Part shown: one piece after another, positions 51,749 to 60,697 of the stretch
How positions within the stretch are numbered: the stretch's first letter is position 1
How the letters are laid out: the number at the start of each line of letters is the position of its first letter
Assembly (NCBI GenBank): GCA_035934555.1
Contig: DASYXT010000141.1
Span: 1 to 64,000, forward strand
Source of the DNA: DASYXT01 sp035934555
GTDB lineage: Bacteria > Verrucomicrobiota > Verrucomicrobiia > Limisphaerales > UBA8199
Reading direction: 5' to 3'
DNA length: 64,000 nucleotides
Translations under genes and position numbers: made by a program
Notes under the pieces: generated by a model
Databases searched by the model: none
Seen by the model: the letters and a program-made list of their open reading frames with translations, nothing else
Told to the model about the DNA's origin: nothing

Positions 51749-52423
51749 TCACGATCCGACAAGCAGCTCGATATAGGGCAGATCGGTCGGCTGGGTGACC
51801 TTGGGATTGGGCTCGCTGCTGGTCACGAGCTGCACGGATTGGCCTATCAGCTCGCACGCGGCGGTATCGTCGGTAACCAGCAGACCGCGCCGACGGACCT
51901 CAGCCAAGGCTCGGCGCAGGATCTCCACGCGAAAGGTCTGGGGTGTCTGCACGGCCCACAACCGCGACCGGTCCAGCGTGCGGGTGACGTGCTTGCCGTC
52001 AGCCGATTCTTTAATGGTATCGGTGAGAGGTTGAGCGGCGACGGCGGCGCCGGTCTGCCGGGCGGCCGCCAAAGTGGCTTGAATCAACGCAGGCCGGGCG
52101 CAGGGCCGGGCGCCATCGTGAATGGCGACGTATTCCGCGGCAGACAGGCACTGCAAGCCGTTCCAAACTGAGTCCTGGCGCTCCTTGCCGCCCGCAACGA
52201 GCTGGTACGGTTTGCGGAACCCTTGCTCGAGAGCGAGCGCCGCAAAGGCGTCCTCCATGCCGGTTCGCACCACCAGGATAATTTCATCGATACACCCGGC
52301 CTTTTCGAATTGCGCCCAGGTGTGGGCGATAACAGGCTTTCCATGCAGGGACAGGAATAGTTTATCGACATTAGGTCCCATGCGTGTGCCTTTGCCGGCG
52401 GCGACGATGATGGCGGAAGTCAT
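51749..52423 (-). CDS. ispD: 2-C-methyl-D-erythritol 4-phosphate cytidylyltransferase
   Basis: The 224-residue enzyme forms CDP-methylerythritol in the non-mevalonate isoprenoid pathway. The CTP-binding loop IIVAAGKGTRMGPNVDKLFL and the substrate motif VAIHDGARPCARPALI are complete, as is RQTPQTF-like VQTPQTFRVEIL and VTDDTAACE. Its ATG overlaps the stop of pncB (52420-52423), so the two are translationally coupled despite separate pathways. Confidence 0.94.
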   Translation of the reverse strand: MTSAIIVAAGKGTRMGPNVDKLFLSLHGKPVIAHTWAQFEKAGCIDEIILVVRTGMEDAFAALALEQGFRKPYQLVAGGKERQDSVWNGLQCLSAAEYVAIHDGARPCARPALIQATLAAARQTGAAVAAQPLTDTIKESADGKHVTRTLDRSRLWAVQTPQTFRVEILRRALAEVRRRGLLVTDDTAACELIGQSVQLVTSSEPNPKVTQPTDLPYIELLVGS

Positions 52424-53907
52424 AGCACAGTGACCTCGCCGCGCGCCTGCAGAACCAGGCGCGTCTTCAACTCGTGCAGGCTCAACTCCAGCCCGGCCGG
52501 GTATTGGTGCGGGTTGACCAACCGCCTGATGCCGGGATGAAGCAGGGAGAGCTGTCCGCGGACCCGGTCTCGAATTTGTTCGATCGAGGGCGGTTGATAG
52601 ACCAGTCGCCCGGCGCGGAAGATGGGCACAAGCAGGTCGTCGGCTGGAGCATTAGGCGCGAAATGCTTGCGGCGAGTGGGGTCGAGCGGATGCACGATGC
52701 TGAAAGTGGTTGGAGCGGGCAAGAGCAGGTCGTAGATCGCGTCACCGAGAAATTCTGTTTGGGAATGGAACCGGCGCACCTGCAGGATGCCGGGATTGGT
52801 GATTTTGGCTGCTTGTTCGGAAAGTTTGAGTTTGTGTTCCCATGCGCCCCCAGGATTGCGAATTGCGGAAAGCTTGTAAACGCCGCCCAGGGCGGGTTGA
52901 TCGTAAGCGGTGATGAGGTGGGTGCCGATGCCCCAGACGGTGATGGCGGCGCCTTGTTGTTGTTTAAGGCTGGCTATCAGGTGTTCGTCCAGATCGTTAC
53001 TGCCGATAATTGGGGTTTCGGTGAATCCGGCGGCATCGAGCAATTTCCGGGCTTCGATGCTCAGGTAAGCGAGATCGCCGGAATCGAGGCGAATGCCGGC
53101 CAAGGGGTGGCCATGTTCGCGCAGGCGCCGGCCGATTTCAATCGCGTGGCGAACGCCTGCCAGCGAGTCGTAGGTATCTACCAGGAACACGCAGTTGTTG
53201 GGCAGCGCCTTGGCGTAGGCGGCGAAGGCTGTTAGTTCGTCTCCGAAAGCCAGCACCCAGCTATGCGCGTGCGTGCCCGAGAGAGGAATGCCAAAAACCC
53301 GGCCGGCCAGAACATTGGAGGTGGCGGCGCACCCACCGATATGCGCGGCGCGGCTGGCGGTGAGACCACCATCGACGCCCTGGGCCCGGCGCAACCCAAA
53401 CTCGATGACCGGCTCGCCTTGCGCCGCCTGGCAGACCCGCGCCGCCTTCGTCGCGATCAGCGATTCAAAATTCAGGAAATTCAGCAACGCCGTTTCCACC
53501 AGTTGCGCCTCGATCAACGGCCCTTGAACACGTAGTAACGGCTCCTGGGCAAACACCACAGTGCCCTCAGGCACGGCATCGACATCGCAGGTAAAGCGCA
53601 ACCGGGCAAGGAACTCGAGGAAAGCGGGGTCAAGCAGCGGCTGGCGATCGCGTCCCGGAATGCTGGTGAGGTACTCGAGGTCATCCGGGGTGAAGTGGAA
53701 ATCGCGGAGGAAATCTATCGCGGCGGCCAAACCGCAGGCCAGCGTATAACCGCTGCCGAAGGGCGGCTCGCGAAACGCGATATGGAACGCGGCGTGGGTA
53801 TCGGCTAAGCCCGATTTCCAGTAGCCGCAAGCCATCGTCAACTCGTAAAAATCGGTAAACAGGGCCGAACGGGCCGGCGTACCCACTGATGGCGTGGGAG
53901 AATTCAT
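52420..53907 (-). CDS. pncB: Nicotinate phosphoribosyltransferase
   Basis: The 495-residue enzyme salvages nicotinate into NAD synthesis. Typical blocks are LFTDFYELTMACGYWKSG, FREPPFGSGYTLACGL, EFGLRRAQGVDGGLTASRAA, GIPLSGTHAHSWV, AGIRLDSGDLAYLS and WGIGTHLITAYDQPALGGVYKL, the last carrying the phosphate-binding and histidine regions. It heads a two-gene unit with ispD. Confidence 0.94.
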   Translation of the reverse strand: MNSPTPSVGTPARSALFTDFYELTMACGYWKSGLADTHAAFHIAFREPPFGSGYTLACGLAAAIDFLRDFHFTPDDLEYLTSIPGRDRQPLLDPAFLEFLARLRFTCDVDAVPEGTVVFAQEPLLRVQGPLIEAQLVETALLNFLNFESLIATKAARVCQAAQGEPVIEFGLRRAQGVDGGLTASRAAHIGGCAATSNVLAGRVFGIPLSGTHAHSWVLAFGDELTAFAAYAKALPNNCVFLVDTYDSLAGVRHAIEIGRRLREHGHPLAGIRLDSGDLAYLSIEARKLLDAAGFTETPIIGSNDLDEHLIASLKQQQGAAITVWGIGTHLITAYDQPALGGVYKLSAIRNPGGAWEHKLKLSEQAAKITNPGILQVRRFHSQTEFLGDAIYDLLLPAPTTFSIVHPLDPTRRKHFAPNAPADDLLVPIFRAGRLVYQPPSIEQIRDRVRGQLSLLHPGIRRLVNPHQYPAGLELSLHELKTRLVLQARGEVTVL

Positions 53908-53943
53908 GCTATTAAACCAGGGCAGTCTTAGGTCTGGTTACGC

Positions 53944-54053
53944 TAATTGAGAATTGAGGATTGAGTAATGGTTATTGGTTATTGACGAACCCGTGGCCAG
54001 GCCTTGGGATTCAATAATCAATAACCATTAATCGATATTCAATTTTCAATTAA
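53944..54053. repeat. AT-rich imperfect inverted repeat (miniature-element-like)
   Basis: Two arms of about 42 bases (53944-53985 and 54011-54053), built on AATTGA and GGTTATTG, are nearly complementary and enclose a 25-base GC-rich loop. The AT content stands out in a GC-rich chromosome. It lies between pncB and the triple-fusion gene. Related AATTGAAAATTGAG wording occurs at 18136-18180. Confidence 0.7.
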
Positions 54054-54059
54054 CAGTAA

Positions 54060-56219
54060 TTAGTAAGGCAGAGGGAATCTTGCGGTCAATTCCCGCACGC
54101 GTTGGCGAACCTTGGAAATCGTGTCGGCATTTTTAATGTCCATGAGCACTTCGCTGACCATATCGGCGATGGCGGCCATTTCGGGCTCGCGCATGCCGCG
54201 GGTGGTGACGGCCGGGGTGCCCAAGCGTATGCCGCTGGCCTGGAACGGCGAGCGGGTTTCGAAGGGGATGGTGTTCTTGTTGATGGTGATGCCCGCCTGA
54301 TCGAGCGCGGCCTGGCATTCTTTGCCTGTCAATCCGCGCGCACCGACATCCACCAGCATTAAATGGTTATCGGTGCCGCCGCTGATGAGGCGAAAACCGT
54401 TGCGTCGCATGCCTTCGGCCAGGGCGCGCGCGTTACGCACGATGTCTTCCTGGTACTGATGGAATGAGGGCAGCAGGGCTTCCTGGAAGCAAACGGCTTT
54501 GGCCGCAATGACGTGCATCAGCGGCCCGCCCTGGATGCCGGGAAAGGTCTGCGAATCGATGTCTTTGGCATATTTTTCCCGGCAGAGGATCAAACCGCCG
54601 CGGGGGCCACGCAGCGTTTTGTGGGTGGTGGTCGTGACGAAATCGGCGTGGGGGACAGGACTGGGGTGCAGACCCGCGACGACCAGTCCGGCAATGTGAG
54701 CGATGTCGGCCAGCAGGTAGGCCTCGACGTCCCGCGCGATACGGCCCATGCGCTCGAAATCGATGAGGCGCGGGTAAGCGCTGGCGCCGACGGTGATCAT
54801 CCGCGGCCGATGTTGTTTCGCCAGGTGCGCGAGCTGATCGTAATCGATGCGCTCGTCGTCCTTGCGCACACCGTAATGAACGATCTCGAAAAACTTCCCG
54901 GAAAAATTGGCTTTGTTGCCGTGGGTAAGATGGCCGCCGTGGGTCAGGTCCATGGTCAGCATCTTATCGCCCGGTTTAAGGAAGGAGAAATAGACGGCCA
55001 TGTTGGCGCCGCTGCCGGAATGGGGCTGGACGTTGGCATGGTCGGCATCGAAGAGCTTCTTGGCACGGTCAATGGCGAGTTGCTCGACCACATCGACGTA
55101 CTCACAGCCGCCATACCAGCGGCGGTGGGGATAGCCTTCGGCGTATTTGTTGGTCAGCACCGAGCCCTGCGCCTCCATCACCGCGGGACTGGTGAAGTTT
55201 TCGCTCGCGATAAGCTCGATATTCTCCTGCTGGCGCTGGCGTTCGTGTTCGATGACGTCGGCGATCTCGGGATCCACCGCCTGCAGCCGGAAGTCCAAGG
55301 GCATGATTCGGGTTTCCATTTTGCTGATGCGGCGCTCGTAGCGGCCGCCTTCGAATTTGGTGTCCAGGAAAGCATCCAAGATTTTTGCCGCCTGCTCGGC
55401 GGGGGTAGCGCCGGCCAGGCAAAGCACATTGGCGTTGTTATGACGGCGGGCCAGGGCGGCGGAGGTTTCGTCGTGGGCGAGGGCGGCGCGCACCCCGGAG
55501 ACCTTGTTGGCGGCGATGCTCATGCCGATGCCGGTGGCGCAAATCAATACCCCGAATTCGGCTCGGCGCTGAGCCACGCTGCGCCCCACTGCCTGGGCGA
55601 AGTCGGTAAAATCGCTCGCGGCCGAAGAGTTGGCGCCGAGATCGGCGAGGCTCAAACCACGTCTTTCGAGGTGCTCTTTCAAGCTCTCTTTGAGCTGGAA
55701 GCCGGCATCGTCGGCGCCGAGGGCCACCGCAACGGGGCGCGCACCGGGCTCGTGCGGCGGCTGGCCTTGTTCGAGGAACCGGACAAGCGAGGCGATCCCC
55801 TGCTCGATTTGGTCCCGGCAATTCAAATACACTTCATAGGAACCGCCGATGGGATCGCTGATGTCCTTCTCGAACAGGTCCAGTGTCTCATCAAACTCGC
55901 GCAGCAGGAACGTCTTTTCAGCCGCCCCCGGGAAAAGCATCATCACGGTGTCGATATGGCTGTGTGTCATGCCGAAGACGTAATCGGCCTGATTGACCAG
56001 TTCAGGAGTCAGCATGCGGCTGCGCTGGCCGCTGATGTCAATCCCCAGCTCCTGGACGGCCTCGACGGCGTGCCGGCTCGGCGGCTGGCCATCAATCGCA
56101 CCCAAGCCCGCCGAGATGACCCGATACTCACCCCGCCCTTGCACCGCGTGGCGGAAAATACCTTCCGCCATCGGGCTGCGGCACACGTTGCCGGTACAAA
56201 TAAAGAGAACCGTCTTCAT
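54060..56219 (-). CDS. glyA: Triple fusion: low-molecular-weight phosphatase - RpiB - serine hydroxymethyltransferase
   Basis: The 719-residue product fuses three enzymes. Residues 1-152: LMW phosphatase with the P-loop CTGNVCRS (Cys8, Arg14) and general acid Asp122 (SDPIGG). Residues about 160-300: ribose-5-phosphate isomerase B-like, with Cys227 in LICATGIGMSIAANK and His260 in RHNNANVLCL; the usual CGTG is CATG and the SDHAG start is ADDAG. Residues about 301-719: complete serine hydroxymethyltransferase (ELIASENFTS, PLP Lys534 in TTTHKTLRGPRGG). Bacillus subtilis has the same three functions in order as separate genes (ywlE-ywlF-ywlG-glyA). The discriminating P-loop residue is Val, where arginine phosphatases have Thr. 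Confidence 0.92.
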   Translation of the reverse strand: MKTVLFICTGNVCRSPMAEGIFRHAVQGRGEYRVISAGLGAIDGQPPSRHAVEAVQELGIDISGQRSRMLTPELVNQADYVFGMTHSHIDTVMMLFPGAAEKTFLLREFDETLDLFEKDISDPIGGSYEVYLNCRDQIEQGIASLVRFLEQGQPPHEPGARPVAVALGADDAGFQLKESLKEHLERRGLSLADLGANSSAASDFTDFAQAVGRSVAQRRAEFGVLICATGIGMSIAANKVSGVRAALAHDETSAALARRHNNANVLCLAGATPAEQAAKILDAFLDTKFEGGRYERRISKMETRIMPLDFRLQAVDPEIADVIEHERQRQQENIELIASENFTSPAVMEAQGSVLTNKYAEGYPHRRWYGGCEYVDVVEQLAIDRAKKLFDADHANVQPHSGSGANMAVYFSFLKPGDKMLTMDLTHGGHLTHGNKANFSGKFFEIVHYGVRKDDERIDYDQLAHLAKQHRPRMITVGASAYPRLIDFERMGRIARDVEAYLLADIAHIAGLVVAGLHPSPVPHADFVTTTTHKTLRGPRGGLILCREKYAKDIDSQTFPGIQGGPLMHVIAAKAVCFQEALLPSFHQYQEDIVRNARALAEGMRRNGFRLISGGTDNHLMLVDVGARGLTGKECQAALDQAGITINKNTIPFETRSPFQASGIRLGTPAVTTRGMREPEMAAIADMVSEVLMDIKNADTISKVRQRVRELTARFPLPY

Positions 56220-56276
56220 CTACGCTAATAAACCTCTTGAACTTGGGTCGGGCACAAATAATCGTCAACGCGGAAA

Positions 56277-57338
56277 TCAGGAGCGGGATTGGCGTACCAC
56301 GGCCAGGCCCTTGAGCACATCCAACGCCCGGGCCAGGACGGGGTCCCGCACGACGGGTTTCTGTGAATCATCGGGCCCGCTGGTCGTCAGTTGCACATCC
56401 GGGTTGACGCCTTCTCGCCGTTCACGCACCAGTTCGGCTTCATTGAAGCGGACCCGGCGGAGATGGTTGGTGGCACTGAGCTGGTTTGTGCTGACCGAAT
56501 CAGCGGCGGCCAGAGCATTGGTGCGGGACAGTTCCTTGAAAGCATCGGCGAAATAAGCGCGCTCATCGGCGGGGCTTACCTCAACGTTGATATCGGGCGC
56601 GACGCCCTGCTCAGATAGCGCCGAACCGTCCCCGAGCAAGACGGGCGCGGTGGCAATCCGCAGCCGGCCGCCATTACTGAGGCGATATTCCTCGCCGGTC
56701 ATGGCCTGGCCTGCTGTGCGACTGCCCAGCAACAAACCTACGCCGGTCTGCCGCAGCACCGCGGCCAAGGCTTCGGCCGCCCCGGTGGTCCGCTCATTGA
56801 CCAGCACGGTGATCGGCACCGAGATCGGGTTTGGGTCGGGCTTGGATTGCACCAACCCGGTGCCCCAATTCAGCAGCGGGCGCTGTTTGGTCAGAAACAG
56901 GTCAGCGGTATCCGCCGCCGCGGAATAGTCGTGCCCCTCGGCATAGCGCAGGTCCAGCACCAGGCCAAGCGCCTGGTTGGAGGGAGCCAGGTGGCGGTAA
57001 GCCTCGTCGAGCGCCTTTGCCAGAGCCGCGTTGACCCGTTTGACCCGAATAAAGACGACCGGGCCATCGAAGAGTCTGGAGTCGCTCGCCAACGGCGACT
57101 GCGTCGCGGCTTGCGGCTCGATCAGGTCCACTTTGGGCCCTAGCGCGCTCAACAGCGCCTCAACGGCCGAACGATTCAGTTCGGCTTCGTTGAGGCCGGG
57201 CAAATGCGCGCGCACCAGGTCATAGACTTCTTTAAAATCAGGCGCGGCGCCGCCGGCCAACGGCTCAGCCGCCGTGCCATACACCCGGCCAAGGCCTAAT
57301 AACACGACAGTTGCGAGCAAGGAAACCCTTAGTCTCAT
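56277..57338 (-). CDS. S41-protease-like protein with lost catalytic residues
   Basis: The 353-residue secreted protein (signal peptide MRLRVSLLATVVLLGLGRVYG) aligns with the S41 core of CtpA: LVLDLRYAEGHDY matches the LRGNPGG strand, VLVNERTTGAAEALAAVL matches the nucleophile region and LLLGSRTAGQAMTGEEYRL matches the Lys region. At the two catalytic positions it has Gly for Ser and Gln for Lys, so it is predicted inactive. A PDZ domain is not evident. It may bind rather than cut C-termini. It begins 57 bases upstream-side of the triple-fusion gene on the same strand. Confidence 0.75.
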   Translation of the reverse strand: MRLRVSLLATVVLLGLGRVYGTAAEPLAGGAAPDFKEVYDLVRAHLPGLNEAELNRSAVEALLSALGPKVDLIEPQAATQSPLASDSRLFDGPVVFIRVKRVNAALAKALDEAYRHLAPSNQALGLVLDLRYAEGHDYSAAADTADLFLTKQRPLLNWGTGLVQSKPDPNPISVPITVLVNERTTGAAEALAAVLRQTGVGLLLGSRTAGQAMTGEEYRLSNGGRLRIATAPVLLGDGSALSEQGVAPDINVEVSPADERAYFADAFKELSRTNALAAADSVSTNQLSATNHLRRVRFNEAELVRERREGVNPDVQLTTSGPDDSQKPVVRDPVLARALDVLKGLAVVRQSRS

Positions 57339-57503
57339 GTCCGCCTAAAGTGCGCGATGCGCTGTGGAAAGTAAAGCGGGGGAAGACGAGAAGACCGAGG
57401 GCCGCAGCCAGGCGTAGTGCGGGGCCATCCTGGATAGGAGTGCGCACGGCATTTTGCCGCACGCACTCAAATGCTGTCGTGGCCTGGGATGGGGATTTTG
57501 CGG

Positions 57504-58127
57504 CTACTGATTGCCGGAGGGCTGCGGAGCGTTAGTGGCAGGACCAGGCTGCATACCGGGCTGGCCACCGTATGCAGCGGCGCCTGGGGGTGTTTGCTGC
57601 GCACCGGAGGTTGCCTGGGCGCTGGACAAATCAGCCGCCCCCATGCCGGGGAAGAGCAAGTTGTAGGGCGGCACGCTGCCGGTGTAACCCTGGGCGGAAA
57701 CGTGACCGTTCGGGTCCAGGAAGATCAGGTAGGACGTGTACCGGTCTCCGCCGATGGCACGGTTCTCCTCGGCCAAATTGCGATACCGCTCGAACCACGC
57801 CGCGGCCGAACTCGATCTGGACGAGCGCCATTCAGCATTGGCCCGGGCCTGTTGCGCCTCGAAGGCCTGCGCCCGTTGCGCGTCGTATCCATACTGGTTG
57901 CGCAGTTGGTCCGGCAGCACACTGAAGTTGAGTTTGGCGACGCCCAACCCGCCGGCGGGCGTCGGCTGGTACCGAACGATCAGCCCATCGGGCTGCACCC
58001 GCTCAACTACTACATTATGGTACGTCCGGCCGTTGGAGGTCGTGATTTGCACCGGCCCGCCATTATCGTTCTGAGCCATGACGGAACATCCTAACGTCAA
58101 GGCGGCTGAAATGAGCAAAGTTCGCAT
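57504..58127 (-). CDS. Secreted protein with a GRTYHNVVV-type domain, unknown function
   Basis: The 207-residue protein has an N-terminal export signal (MRTLLISAALTLGCSVMAQ; either a lipobox LTLGC or cleavage after SVMA). A small beta domain follows, ITTSNGRTYHNVVVERVQPD then GLIVRYQPTPAGGLGVAKLN, a form I recognise as recurring in Verrucomicrobia exported proteins. The middle is Ala/Gln/Arg-rich and helical, the end Gly/Pro/Gln-rich. No enzyme motif is present. Confidence 0.65.
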   Translation of the reverse strand: MRTLLISAALTLGCSVMAQNDNGGPVQITTSNGRTYHNVVVERVQPDGLIVRYQPTPAGGLGVAKLNFSVLPDQLRNQYGYDAQRAQAFEAQQARANAEWRSSRSSSAAAWFERYRNLAEENRAIGGDRYTSYLIFLDPNGHVSAQGYTGSVPPYNLLFPGMGAADLSSAQATSGAQQTPPGAAAYGGQPGMQPGPATNAPQPSGNQ

Positions 58128-58224
58128 GATACAATTCCTGTTTTGTCCCCCGTTCTGGTTAGCCTTAGCTTAATGACAAGAAACGCGCCTGGCCATGGGG
58201 TGAAGCCCGACTCCCGGCCACTAC

Positions 58225-58860
58225 TCAATCACCTGCGGCCTTGAGCGGGGACACATGGCCATCCATGAACACGACGTTCTTGCCCGGCCTGGGCGGGCGC
58301 GGATGGAACTCTTCGTAATCGAGCAGCAGCGGGGTGGTTTCCGGGGGGAACTGCTGCACCCAGTTGGTGCTGAAAGCTGGCCCGCCGTTGGTTTGGGTAA
58401 CGATGAAAAAGCCTGTGGAGCGGGTTTCGTCGAGCCGATGCCCATTCAAATCCGCGTTCCATTCGTAACTGGAACCTTCGTCGGCGAAAAGGCCGAACGT
58501 ATCCCGCGGACACTTGAAAACGCTGAGGGCGTTGGTATTCGTGCCCGGGGTACGGCCTACATACAGCGCGAGCACATCGCAGATGCGTGCCAAGGGATGT
58601 TGCGGATCAATTGGCTGCGTGGGGAGAATCTCAGCGCTTGGAAGCCGGTTATTATTGTCCTCGCAGTACAACCGGGTCGCGATGCCCAATTGCCGCAGGT
58701 TGTTCACGCATTGCGTGTTCCACGCTTTCAATTTCGCCCGGGATAACACGGGCAGCAGCAGGCTCGCCAGCACGGCAATAATGGCGATGACGACGAGCAA
58801 CTCAATCAGGGTGAAAGCAACGCCGCGCCGACGGCGTGCGCAGAGATAATACTTAGGCAT
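58225..58860 (-). CDS. Prepilin-type N-terminal methylation protein (type II secretion/pilin-like)
   Basis: The 211-residue protein starts MPKYYLCARRRRGVAFTLIE, with prepilin-peptidase site G-V-AFTLIELLVVIAIIAVLASLLLPVL, then the usual SRAKLKAWNTQCVNNLRQLG helix, and ends with the motif FMDGHVSPLK seen in the abundant pseudopilin family of Planctomycetes and Verrucomicrobia. It would be processed and assembled in an inner-membrane pseudopilus or fixed to the surface. The frame is open to 59082, but only this start gives the signal. It lies 23 bases after the STN-like gene on the same strand. Confidence 0.85.
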   Translation of the reverse strand: MPKYYLCARRRRGVAFTLIELLVVIAIIAVLASLLLPVLSRAKLKAWNTQCVNNLRQLGIATRLYCEDNNNRLPSAEILPTQPIDPQHPLARICDVLALYVGRTPGTNTNALSVFKCPRDTFGLFADEGSSYEWNADLNGHRLDETRSTGFFIVTQTNGGPAFSTNWVQQFPPETTPLLLDYEEFHPRPPRPGKNVVFMDGHVSPLKAAGD

Positions 58861-58883
58861 AAACGGGCTTTTGAATGCGGAGT

Positions 58884-59750
58884 TTAGCGAGGCATGGGCA
58901 TCGCGTCGGAATGCGCCAGGCGCTGGCGAGCACGCTCGACCCGTTGCGCCGGCGTGAGATTGGCGAAACGCTCGTTCGGGTCGGGCGGGCGCGGAACGTG
59001 GCCGGGACCGGTTGGGCCTGGCGGCGGAGGCGCAAAGCCAATACCCATGTTCGATTTGGTGAACGCAACGCAAGAGGTCCATTTAGCGTTGAGCGAGCGG
59101 GCGAGCGTCGCCGCTGCGTCAGCCGTCGGCGCCAGGTTGGGTTCGTCCACTTTGTCCTTGGGCAGGCCGGCGTCAATTACCAGTTGGGTCGGCGACCAGA
59201 CTTCGAAATGTCCGCCGGGGCCGCCGAAAAAAACGACCGGGCCACCCTTGGTTCTGCGCGCCATCATGATATGTGGCTGTTCGCCACCCGGGCCGGGTTC
59301 GGCGGTGTTTGGCGGTGGCCGCAAGACGGGACCGGTTTCGCCGGAGCCGGCATCCAATGGGGGTGGTTTGGGCGCCAGTTTTTTCCAACCGGCGGACGCC
59401 AGCTTGCCATCGCCGCCCAGGGCCGAATCTAACTTCTGGAGCGCGCGAGCCGAGCCGAAGACGGCAAAGACAGTGGACCAGCGAGCACCGGCTTGTTCCG
59501 CGACGCGGTCCAGCACATACGCCAGTTGCCTGTCTTGAACGTGCAGGGTGATGCGGGCGTCGAGAGCCTTCTCGGCGTGGATGGGGGTCCCGACCTGGCG
59601 CTGGATTTTTGCCAGCACCTGGGCCAGCGGCATCTCACGGACATCGAGGGTCACGAGTTGCTGATGTCTGCGCCACAGCGTGCGGCCACCCCAGGCGGCG
59701 CCCGCCAGCAGCAGCGCGGCCAGTGCCAAGACTACATATTTCATTTTCAT
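58884..59750 (-). CDS. Membrane-anchored protein with an STN/secretin-N0-like domain
   Basis: The 288-residue protein has a signal anchor (MKMKYVVLALAALLLAGAAW), a segment VTLDVREMPLAQVLAKIQRQ through ITLHVQDRQLAYVLDRVAEQ that resembles STN/secretin N0 domains (short beta-alpha repeats with paired amphipathic strands), and a Pro/Gly-rich C-terminal half. STN domains occur in secretins and TonB-linked signalling. Just upstream of a pilin-like gene, it may take part in export or fibre assembly. The rest is not recognised. Confidence 0.65.
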   Translation of the reverse strand: MKMKYVVLALAALLLAGAAWGGRTLWRRHQQLVTLDVREMPLAQVLAKIQRQVGTPIHAEKALDARITLHVQDRQLAYVLDRVAEQAGARWSTVFAVFGSARALQKLDSALGGDGKLASAGWKKLAPKPPPLDAGSGETGPVLRPPPNTAEPGPGGEQPHIMMARRTKGGPVVFFGGPGGHFEVWSPTQLVIDAGLPKDKVDEPNLAPTADAAATLARSLNAKWTSCVAFTKSNMGIGFAPPPPGPTGPGHVPRPPDPNERFANLTPAQRVERARQRLAHSDAMPMPR

Positions 59751-59935
59751 TGCGAGTGCTTCGTCATGGTTGAATGACGCCTCCACAATTAGGGGTCGTG
59801 GTTGTTTCTGCTATGGGAATGTGACCAGCGGCTCCTGAATCTGTGACGAACGACTGAAAAGACGGGATGGTCAGAAGGTCGGTCACCTCAGGAAATATGC
59901 TTGGTTCCTTCTGTTCAGGGTCCGGTTCATTTCGT

Positions 59936-60697
59936 TCAGACGTGCGTTAGGCGCGACTGCAGGTCACCAAGGCTGCAGGTCATCTCCAGCCGTGTGCCAT
60001 TCTTCAGCAACACCGAGTATTGCCCGGAGGCGACGGGCTGAACCTCGCGGACGCGCGCGAGGTTTACGATGACCGACCGGCTGAGGCGCATGAACCCGGC
60101 GGGAGCGAGGCGGGCCTCCATGGCGGCAGTTGTTTCGCGCAAGATGTGGCGCTCCTTGCCGGCGTGCAGGATGACGTAATTACCAGCGGCTTCGATGTGG
60201 TCGATTTCGTCGGGCCGGAGGAACAGGATGCGCTCGGGCGAACGCACCAGAATGCGGCCGCCGCCCGGGGTGGCGGCGTGGAGGTGATCCAGAAGCGCGG
60301 TGAGTTTTGGGTCCGGTTGTGAGCGCGACGCCTGGCGCACTTGCTGGCGCGCGCGTTCGAGCGCCATTTTGAACCGCGCTTCGGTGAACGGCTTCAGCAG
60401 ATAATCCAGCGCGTTAACTTCAAAGGCGCGCAGCGCATGCTCGTCGTGGGCGGTCGTAAAAATCACCACCGGGATTTGCTCAGGTCCCAGCGCCTCAAGC
60501 ACCTCGAACCCATTGAGCCGCGGCATCTGGATATCGAGGAAAAGCAGGTCGGGCCGGCGCTCCTGGGTCGCTTTCAAGGTTTGTGGCCCGTTGGCGCATT
60601 CCGCAATGACCTCAATGTCAGCCTCGTCGACCAAAAGCGCACGAACCCGTTCGCGCGCCAGCGGTTCGTCATCCGAGATTATCGCGCGCAGCTTCAT
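59936..60697 (-). CDS. LytTR-family response regulator
   Basis: The 253-residue regulator has a receiver domain (ISDDEPLARERVRALL, Asp55 in LLFLDIQMPRLNGFEVL, Lys in YLLKPFTEARF) and a C-terminal LytTR DNA-binding domain (RILVRSPERILFLRPDEIDH, RLSRSVIVNLARVREVQP, YSVLLKNGTRLEM). It binds promoters after phosphorylation by the partner LytS-type kinase. The start at 60697 overlaps the kinase stop by ATGA; the open frame extends to 60733. Target genes are not evident. Confidence 0.93.
   Translation of the reverse strand: MKLRAIISDDEPLARERVRALLVDEADIEVIAECANGPQTLKATQERRPDLLFLDIQMPRLNGFEVLEALGPEQIPVVIFTTAHDEHALRAFEVNALDYLLKPFTEARFKMALERARQQVRQASRSQPDPKLTALLDHLHAATPGGGRILVRSPERILFLRPDEIDHIEAAGNYVILHAGKERHILRETTAAMEARLAPAGFMRLSRSVIVNLARVREVQPVASGQYSVLLKNGTRLEMTCSLGDLQSRLTHV

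Noticed and set aside
54513..56228. 571-codon open frame antisense to the triple-fusion gene
   Set aside because: It is a GC-rich shadow of a gene with clear motifs; the composition (Gly/Ala/Val-rich) and the absence of domains fit an antisense frame. The same holds for long antisense frames over both uvrA genes, acs and the prolyl oligopeptidase.
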